Shown here: positions 58,381 to 64,000 of the stretch, piece after piece
Numbering within the stretch: position 1 is the first letter of the stretch
Layout of the letters: every line of letters begins with the position of its first letter
Source of the DNA: Acidobacteriota bacterium
Lineage (GTDB): Bacteria; Acidobacteriota; Thermoanaerobaculia; Gp7-AA8
Direction: 5' to 3'
DNA: 64,000 bases
NCBI GenBank assembly: GCA_003223645.1
Contig: QHVT01000007.1
Location: 42,531-106,530, forward strand
Position numbers and translations under genes: made by a program
Notes under the pieces: model-generated
Told to the model about the DNA's origin: nothing
Databases searched by the model: none
The model's input: the letters and a program-made list of their open reading frames with translations, nothing else

Positions 58381-61300
58381 ACGGCATCCAAAAATCGCGC
58401 GCGTACAGCCGATACAACTTCGTGTCCGCGCCTTCGGCGATCTTCAGGTACGCCTCCCACGCGTCGAGTTGTTTGTCGGGGCCGATGGTGAAGTAGATCG
58501 CGTCCGGCACGTCTTTGCCTTTCACGTTGTAGCCGGGCAGCAGACGTCCGTACACCGCGTCTTTGCGATCGAAGAGTTTGTTGCCGAGCTCGGGATCTTT
58601 GCGCAGTTCGAGAATCGACGCGCGGAACTTTTTCACTTGCTCGGGCGGCTGGCGGTCGGCGAGATCGGCGGCCATCGATTCGGCACGTGTCTCGTACGTT
58701 GCCGCGGCGCGCGACTCGCCGAAGACTTGCGCGACGGCGTAGTCGCCGAGGCGCGGGTCGCGCTCGGCGGACTTCAGCGTGTCGACGACGAACTTCACGG
58801 TCTGCGGGATCTCGGGAGTGCGCTCCGCGTAGTAGCCGGTGCGACCCGACTGCACGCTGCCGCGCAGGCCGTTGCTGTATGCGAGTCCGTTCGCGAGCGT
58901 CTTGAGGAAGATGCCGTGCGCGCCGTAGCCGGCGTGGAGACGCGTGGCGAGATAGTCGAGCTGCTTTTCTTTGTTGTCCGCGTCCGCAAAGTGCGCGCTC
59001 GGAACGGACGTGATGATCACGCCGCCTTTCATGTTCGGCGCGAGCAGACCGACATACACCGGATTCGTTGCCGATGCATCGCGCGCGTGCAGTCGCTTAT
59101 TGACGATCGGCGCACCGGACGAGCCGTTCAGGGATTGCACGGCTGATGCGTCAAGTGACGACGCAAGCGAGTCGACTGCAGGCGCGAGCGCGTTCTGAAT
59201 CGCCTTCGACGACACGAGGAACATGCGCGCGTTGCCGCGATGCAGGAGCGCGTTGCGCAAGCCGTCGAGCTGCGCGAGCGCCTGCGCCGGCGGCGTCATG
59301 AGGTCGTCGCGCAACGCGGTCACGAGATACGTCCAGTCGGCGGCGAGGCTGCTGTCCGGAATCTCGATCAGCGTCAGATCGAGATCCTTCGCCGCGTCTT
59401 TCGCGATCGCGGTCGCGGCTTCCGACAATCCCGCAACCGTCTCCGGCTTCGCGAGCATCGCCTTCAAATCGGCGCGCGATCCCTTCTGCTGCGCGAGATT
59501 GTTGAACCATTGCGTGAGGGACGCGCGATCCGCTTCCGGCGCTTCTTTCAGCAGCCAGCGCAGACGCAGCGCGTTGTGAGCGCGAGTCATGAACGAATCG
59601 GCCGCGAGGAACGCGGGGTTCGACTGCATCCGATATGCGTTCGCGGGATTGTTCACCCACGATTCTTCCGATCCCTGCGTCGTGTTGCGCAGTCCGCTGA
59701 GCGCCTGATCGACGACGTCGCGGATGCGCGCGAGGTTTTCCGGCCGCCAGTCGGGATGATTCATCACCAGCGACATCCAGTCGATCGCGCGCTTCGACTC
59801 ATTTACTCCAATTCCCGCGCCGCGCACCACCAACTCGACGCGCTCCGTGCGCGGGTTCGTGGAGAAGTTCGCGTCGAGACGCAGGATCTCTTTGCGCAGA
59901 CGCTCGGCCATCTCTTCGTTGGAGACCGGCTTGCCGTTCTCGATGACGCCGACGCGCGTCATCAGCTGCGGGAGCAGCGAGAGGTAGCGGAGCTGCTCGC
60001 GCGATACGTGGTCGGCGCGGATGGCGACGCCGAGGGTGGCGCTGGACATGTTGTCGAACGTGGAGGTGACGATCGGGATGCCGGAGTCGAGCGTACGCGT
60101 CGCGAACTGCAGTGGATCGTCGAGCGTCATCGGCGGGTTCTTCACGAGCTCGGGCGGCGTGATCTTCTTCGCCTCTTCCTCGATGCGCGCGGATTCCGCG
60201 TCCTGCTCTTTCTGATAGCGCTTGATCGCTTCCTGCGTGTCGGTGACGCCGTACTTTTCCGCGAGCCGCTTCGCTTCCGCATCGGCGCGCGCGACGCGCT
60301 CGTTCTCTTCGCGCTGCAACAGCGCGGGACTCGGGCGCGCGCCGACGCCGTACGGCGTGACGCCGGTCAGCTGCCACTTCGCGAGGTAGTCCTTCCAGAT
60401 GTTTTTGCCGGAGCTGAGCTGTTTGCGCACGTCGGCCATCTGCGGCTTGAGCGTCACGGATTTCTTGAACTCGGGCACGCGCTCGAGCAGCAGCAGCTGA
60501 TCCATCCACCCCGATCCCGTTCCGCGGAAGCCCCACGACGGCGGCGTGTTGACGAAGTTCGCGAGCTGGCGCTCGGATTCGCTCACGCGGCTCAACGCGC
60601 GCTCGTTGAATTCCTTCAGCTCCGGTGAGTTGTCCGGGAACGAGGCCACGCGATTCAGTTCATCCATCACCTTCTGCCGCACCTCGGCGATCTTTTCTTT
60701 CGTGAGATTCGCGGCCGCGACGTTGTCGAGGGCAAACGCGACGGCGTGACCCTGATCGCGATCGATGTTGCTGAACACGCCGGTCGCGCCGAGGTCCATC
60801 ACTTTTGTCTTGCTGTCGACGAACAGCTTGTAGAGGTTCGTCGTCGCGTCGCCGGCGAACGCGTCGCCGAACAGCTCGAGCAGCGTCACGTCCTCGGCCG
60901 ACATCGACATCCGCGTCGCCGGCCAGACGAACGCGAGAGGACTCGGCTGCTGATCGTTGCGATGCGGATACTCGTCGATCGCGATCGTTCCCGCGGGCGC
61001 GGGCTTCAACGACGGCCACGGTTTTGCCATCGACGACTCGCGCGTCTTCGGCTCGCTCTCGACTTTGGTCAGGATCTTGTCGGTCCGCGTCAGCACTTCG
61101 TCGACCGTGACGTTCTTCGGGAACGCGACCATCGTTCCCATGTTGGCGAGGTAGTAGTTCGCCGCGTGGAAGCTGCGGATGTCTTCCGGCTTCAGCGTGC
61201 GGATGCCGGACGGCTCGCCGCCGGAGTTGTAGGCGAGGGGATGCTGCCCGCCGTAGACGAGCTGTCCCATCGTGCGGAACAGCACGCGGTAGCGGTTCGC

Positions 61301-61873
61301 GCTGGAGCTCGTCATCTCGTTGTAGACCGAGCCGCGCTCTTCGAGCCGCAGCGTGCCGTCGGGATTCGACGTGACGCCGAAACTGCGCACCTCGCGACGG
61401 ATCTCTTCGTCGGTGTAGTTCGGATGCAGCAGTGCGTTGAGCTGCGCCCCGAAGAGATCGAAGAAGACGTCTTTGCCGGCCTGCGTGTTGAAGTGATAGC
61501 TCGTGCGCCACTGCTGCGTGAACGCGGTCGAGCCGGAGAGCCACATCGTGTCCAGCCCGGCGAACGCGCGGCCGGTCGTGCCCTTGCCGAGGAGCAGGTG
61601 CTCCTGCGTGTGCGGCTCGCCCTGATCGTCGACCGGGATCGAGTTCACCCACGTGTATCCCTGCGGCACCGACTCGATCTGCAGATAGTCGAGCGTGAAG
61701 CCGGAGCGGCGATGGATGAACCGCGCGCCGAGCGGCTTGTCGGCGTCGTTGAGGTAGATCGCGTCGACGCGGAACCCGTCGACGACGTCGCCTTTTTTGA
61801 GTTGATCGAGATTCACGGCAGCGAACGCTCCTGCAGCGAGGAGCGTCGACAAAAGGATCGCAGTAAGACGCAT
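58379..61873 (-). CDS. M16 metallopeptidase (PreP/M16C-like), secreted
   Basis: 1164 residues; GGAGG 4 bases before the ATG. Signal peptide (RLTAILLSTLLAAGAFA), then an M16 active domain with the inverted zinc motif HTQEH (EPHTQEHLLLG) and a distal Glu in DEEIRREVRSFG, followed by an inactive M16 half and a PreP-type hinge. Presequence-protease-like enzymes degrade peptides inside a clamshell of two ~500-residue halves joined by a linker (about 560-640). The periplasmic export and whole length suggest signal-peptide or small-peptide turnover outside the cytoplasm. Confidence 0.9.
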   Translation of the reverse strand: MRLTAILLSTLLAAGAFAAVNLDQLKKGDVVDGFRVDAIYLNDADKPLGARFIHRRSGFTLDYLQIESVPQGYTWVNSIPVDDQGEPHTQEHLLLGKGTTGRAFAGLDTMWLSGSTAFTQQWRTSYHFNTQAGKDVFFDLFGAQLNALLHPNYTDEEIRREVRSFGVTSNPDGTLRLEERGSVYNEMTSSSANRYRVLFRTMGQLVYGGQHPLAYNSGGEPSGIRTLKPEDIRSFHAANYYLANMGTMVAFPKNVTVDEVLTRTDKILTKVESEPKTRESSMAKPWPSLKPAPAGTIAIDEYPHRNDQQPSPLAFVWPATRMSMSAEDVTLLELFGDAFAGDATTNLYKLFVDSKTKVMDLGATGVFSNIDRDQGHAVAFALDNVAAANLTKEKIAEVRQKVMDELNRVASFPDNSPELKEFNERALSRVSESERQLANFVNTPPSWGFRGTGSGWMDQLLLLERVPEFKKSVTLKPQMADVRKQLSSGKNIWKDYLAKWQLTGVTPYGVGARPSPALLQREENERVARADAEAKRLAEKYGVTDTQEAIKRYQKEQDAESARIEEEAKKITPPELVKNPPMTLDDPLQFATRTLDSGIPIVTSTFDNMSSATLGVAIRADHVSREQLRYLSLLPQLMTRVGVIENGKPVSNEEMAERLRKEILRLDANFSTNPRTERVELVVRGAGIGVNESKRAIDWMSLVMNHPDWRPENLARIRDVVDQALSGLRNTTQGSEESWVNNPANAYRMQSNPAFLAADSFMTRAHNALRLRWLLKEAPEADRASLTQWFNNLAQQKGSRADLKAMLAKPETVAGLSEAATAIAKDAAKDLDLTLIEIPDSSLAADWTYLVTALRDDLMTPPAQALAQLDGLRNALLHRGNARMFLVSSKAIQNALAPAVDSLASSLDASAVQSLNGSSGAPIVNKRLHARDASATNPVYVGLLAPNMKGGVIITSVPSAHFADADNKEKQLDYLATRLHAGYGAHGIFLKTLANGLAYSNGLRGSVQSGRTGYYAERTPEIPQTVKFVVDTLKSAERDPRLGDYAVAQVFGESRAAATYETRAESMAADLADRQPPEQVKKFRASILELRKDPELGNKLFDRKDAVYGRLLPGYNVKGKDVPDAIYFTIGPDKQLDAWEAYLKIAEGADTKLYRLYARDFWMP

Positions 61874-61973
61874 GAAGCCTCCGGGCGAGAGTTGAAATCG
61901 CAAAGTCTCAAAGTCTCGGTGAGAAACTAATCACGCGCGGTTGCATTTCTGCAACCTTTGGAGTGCGGCGGAA

Positions 61974-62023
61974 GTGGAGGACAGGCAATCCTGCCTGTCC
62001 AGGACAGGCGAGATCACCTGTCG
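61974..62023. repeat. GTGGAGGACAGGCAATCCTG palindrome, copy 3 (truncated)
   Basis: The left arm matches 37970 and 43548 for about 30 bp; the right arm is shortened (AGGACAGGCGAGATCACCTG). It lies between the M16 and MauE genes. Confidence 0.75.
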
Positions 62024-62032
62024 GATGCAGGG

Positions 62033-62509
62033 CTATTGTGAGCGGTCGTCCGTGGTCGGGCGGACCCGCTCCGCCCACCACAGCTGCGCGACCATCAGCA
62101 ACATGCCGGTGTCCCGCAGCACGACGATCCACATGTCGCGAATGCGCTCCTCGTACGTCCTGCCGGCCGCGCTGACGTCGAAGCAGCCGCAGTCGATCGC
62201 GTTGCCGCGCAGGAGGTTCCACGAGATCGCGAGGATGAACGTGACGAGCAGCAGCGCGATGATCGTGCGCGCGGGGCGAGTCCAGACGCCGAGGATCAGT
62301 GCGAGTCCGCAGAGGATCTCGACCCACGGCATGATCAACGCGCTGATGTTGATCAGGCCCGCGGGGAGAATGCGGTAGTTGTAGATCATGTGCGCGAACG
62401 AGGGCGGATCGATGATCTTCGACAGCGCGGCGACGACGAAGATCGCGCCGAGGGCGAGCTGCACGCGGATGGTCAGCCAGGGACTGGTCAACCACTGTTT
62501 GAAATTCAT
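62033..62509 (-). CDS. MauE/DoxX-type membrane protein
   Basis: 158 residues with four hydrophobic helices (QLALGAIFVVAALSKII, ALIMPWVEILCGLALILGVW, IIALLLVTFILAISWNLL and VVLRDTGMLLMVAQLWW) and a CGCF motif (AIDCGCFDV) between helices three and four. This fits the MauE/DoxX-like family, often linked to disulfide or sulfur transfer. Its upstream neighbour is a rhodanese, and they form a pair with a repeat of about 100 bp between them. Confidence 0.83.
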   Translation of the reverse strand: MNFKQWLTSPWLTIRVQLALGAIFVVAALSKIIDPPSFAHMIYNYRILPAGLINISALIMPWVEILCGLALILGVWTRPARTIIALLLVTFILAISWNLLRGNAIDCGCFDVSAAGRTYEERIRDMWIVVLRDTGMLLMVAQLWWAERVRPTTDDRSQ

Positions 62510-62528
62510 GAATGCGCTCTGTCTTCGA

Positions 62529-62620
62529 TAAAGCAGAAGGCAGAAGGCAGAAAGCAGAAATGACAGCCGACGCCGTGGGACGCTTGCCGATTTCTGCTTT
62601 CTGCCTTTTGCTTTCTGCTC
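62529..62620. repeat. AGCAGAA heptamer hairpin
   Basis: AAAGCAGAAGGCAGAAGGCA on one side and TCTGCTTTCTGCCTTTTGC on the other make a hairpin between the MauE and rhodanese genes. Same heptamers as at 25113-25148 and 33621-33717. Confidence 0.85.
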
Positions 62621-62627
62621 CGGATGT

Positions 62628-63377
62628 TCACGGCTGCGAGCCCGTCCTCACCGCGCCGCCGCGCTTTTGCCAGTCCGGAAAGCCGTCCTTGTAGACGTAG
62701 ACGTTGTTGAACTGGATGCCCCACAACTTCTGCGCGAGCATGTGCGAGTCCTCGCACGCGCCTCCGGAGCAATAGATGACGATCGGCAGATTTTGTTCTC
62801 GCGGGTCGCTGCGTTCATTGAAGAGCGCGTTCACTTTGTCATCGATGTCCGACTCCCACACCGAGAACGATCGCGCGCCGGTGATGTGCCCCTCTTCGAA
62901 AACCGAGGTACGCCGCGCGTCGAGAAACAGCACGCCCTTCGCGTGCAGCGCAGCGGCGTCGTCATAGGCGATCTCGACATACGGCTTGTCGGGATGAGCA
63001 GTAAAGCGGGAGATGTCGGGGGCGGGGGGAGTGGGTGAGGGGAGCGGTGTGGCAGCAACCGGCGGCTTCTGTGGAGCGGCGGCCGCCTCGGCCGCCGTTT
63101 TCTTGATCTCAGGCGCGGCCGTCGTCGTCGTTGTGGTCACGGGTGCTGGAGTGGTGCGCGCCTCCGGCGCGCCTGCGGGCGGGGGAACGGAAGGCGCGCC
63201 GGAGGCGCGCACCACTCCGGTCTCCGCTTCCCGCGGCGGCACCCTCCGCGCGTTCGGCCAGAAGCCCGGCAGGTTGAGCCGCCGCGTGCGCGAGGCAAAC
63301 GCGTTCGCGACGATGCCGATCGATGCGGCGGCGAGGATCAGGATGACAGCCTGGACAGCGATGTTGCGGACACGCAT
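62628..63377 (-). CDS. Membrane-anchored rhodanese with Ala/Pro/Thr-rich linker
   Basis: 249 residues. An N-terminal membrane helix (IAVQAVILILAAASIGIVA) and a long low-complexity linker (about 45-130: TTPAPVTTTTTTAAPEI, then AAEAAAAPQKPPVAA) precede a rhodanese domain (about 135-245) with active loop CSGGACED. The stretch KKTAAEAAAAPQK is encoded by a fragment of the GTGGAGCGGCGGCCGC palindrome (63071-63097). I use the ATG at 63377. Sulfur-transfer partner is likely the MauE/DoxX neighbour. Confidence 0.83.
   Translation of the reverse strand: MRVRNIAVQAVILILAAASIGIVANAFASRTRRLNLPGFWPNARRVPPREAETGVVRASGAPSVPPPAGAPEARTTPAPVTTTTTTAAPEIKKTAAEAAAAPQKPPVAATPLPSPTPPAPDISRFTAHPDKPYVEIAYDDAAALHAKGVLFLDARRTSVFEEGHITGARSFSVWESDIDDKVNALFNERSDPREQNLPIVIYCSGGACEDSHMLAQKLWGIQFNNVYVYKDGFPDWQKRGGAVRTGSQP
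63071..63097. repeat. GTGGAGCGGCGGCCGC fragment inside the rhodanese linker
   Basis: 27 bp matching the left arm of the palindrome at 25449, in frame in the rhodanese gene and translated as AAEAAAAPQ. Confidence 0.78.
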
Positions 63378-63414
63378 CTCGCCAAGTATGACGCATGATC
63401 GCGCGCGAGGTTGC

Positions 63415-64000
63415 TCAGTCGGCACGGCGCAGAACGATCACCGAATGCGCCTGCACTTTCAGCGCGTCGCCGGCATTCCATTCGTGGCGCACGCGAAAGT
63501 CGGGAACGATCTCGTTCGTGTCGAGGACGCACTCCCATTTGTCGCCCCACGGACAGTTCGGCAGTTTGAAGTCGATCGCTTCGTAGTGCGCATTGAAGAG
63601 GAGATAGAAACTGTCGTCGACGATCGGCTCGCCGCGATGATCGGGCGTCGGGATCGCGCGTCCGTTGAGGAACACGCCGACCGTCCGCGCGAATGTGCTG
63701 TTCCAGTCCTGATCCGTCATCTGCTCGCCGTCGGGCTTGAGCCAGCCGATGTCGCTCACGCCGCGCACGGAGCGTCCGAGAAACCAGCGGCGCCGCTGGA
63801 AGTTCTGGTGCTCCTTGCGAAAGCGAATGAGCCGGCACGTGAAGGCGAGCAGTCCGTCATCGACGTTCTGCCAGTCGTACCAGGAGAGCTCGTTGTCCTG
63901 GCAGTACGCATTGTTGTTGCCGCGCTGCGTGCGGCCGATCTCGTCGCCGCCCAACAGCATCGGCACGCCTTGCGAGAGAAAGAGCGTCGTCAGGAAATTA
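63415..64000 (-). CDS. glgX: Glycogen debranching enzyme, C-terminal part (partial)
   Basis: The last ~194 residues of a GH13 debranching enzyme; the gene runs off the right edge, so its start is not in the window. The segment NFLTTLFLSQGVPMLLGGDE followed by the NNNAYCQDNELSWYDW motif is typical of the GlgX/TreX family. The C-terminal beta-domain (YLLFNAHYEAIDFKLP, HSVIVLRRAD) is complete. GlgX cuts alpha-1,6 branches of glycogen. It ends 38 bp from the rhodanese start. Confidence 0.92.
   Translation of the reverse strand, partial: NFLTTLFLSQGVPMLLGGDEIGRTQRGNNNAYCQDNELSWYDWQNVDDGLLAFTCRLIRFRKEHQNFQRRRWFLGRSVRGVSDIGWLKPDGEQMTDQDWNSTFARTVGVFLNGRAIPTPDHRGEPIVDDSFYLLFNAHYEAIDFKLPNCPWGDKWECVLDTNEIVPDFRVRHEWNAGDALKVQAHSVIVLRRAD

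Overview
This 64 kb window is GC-rich bacterial chromosome, most likely from the phylum Acidobacteriota. The evidence is three paralogous VWFA-related proteins of the acidobacterial type, a giant TonB-dependent receptor with an N-terminal carboxypeptidase-regulatory domain, tandem sulfatase-TPR genes, an ECF sigma/anti-sigma cassette, and many secreted repeat proteins. No phage, transposase, integrase or CRISPR array is visible. Both edges cut through the chromosome: the left edge lies in a repeat, and the right edge lies inside a glycogen debranching enzyme (glgX).

Layout. 0-5 kb: minus-strand hemerythrin, single-domain response regulator, degenerate ABC-type ATPase, ECF sigma/anti-sigma/Spy-like cassette and DMT transporter, followed by a small plus-strand gene. 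5-11 kb: a methyl-accepting chemotaxis protein fused to a dipeptide-type solute-binding domain, a polyprenyl diphosphate synthase, and a three-gene minus-strand operon (beta-barrel, lipoprotein hydrolase, methyltransferase). 11-18 kb: a giant secreted subtilisin with about 21 FG-GAP/VCBS repeats, four DUF11 domains, an FnIII domain and a C-terminal ELR triple repeat; then tRNA-Phe. 18.5-25 kb: a sigma70-like promoter and a c-di-AMP (ydaO-type) riboswitch leading into two tandem VWFA paralogs and a pentein-like secreted protein. 25.5-38 kb: plus-strand envelope genes (double-lobe retropepsin lipoprotein, TonB receptor, TPR protein, two sulfatase-TPR proteins, third VWFA paralog). 38-40.3 kb: a segment bounded by a 23-bp direct repeat, containing a 43-bp satellite array and one unrecognised gene. 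40.4-47.5 kb: membrane protein, KimA-type transporter, RNase III, then an envC/ctpA/yibQ-like cell-wall operon. 47.5-49 kb: two tandem FitAB/VapBC toxin-antitoxin modules. 49-54 kb: zinc-ribbon protein, elongation factor P, Leu/Ile/Val-type binding protein, and a divergent dockerin/cohesin gene pair. 54-64 kb: DUF3857/transglutaminase-TPR protein, M16 presequence-protease-like enzyme, MauE/DoxX and rhodanese pair, and glgX.

Two themes recur. First, gaps are filled by several families of short palindromic repeats. Copies or fragments run in frame into coding sequences: the N-termini of both sulfatases and the M23 protein, the linkers of the anti-sigma factor and the rhodanese protein, and the C-termini of the DMT transporter and the transglutaminase-TPR protein. 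Second, many enzymes have lost canonical catalytic residues: the ABC Walker A lysine, the Ctp serine, the M23 zinc ligands, the sulfatase cysteine and the EF-P lysine. Envelope biology dominates the gene content, with roughly half of the proteins predicted to be secreted, lipid-anchored or membrane-bound.
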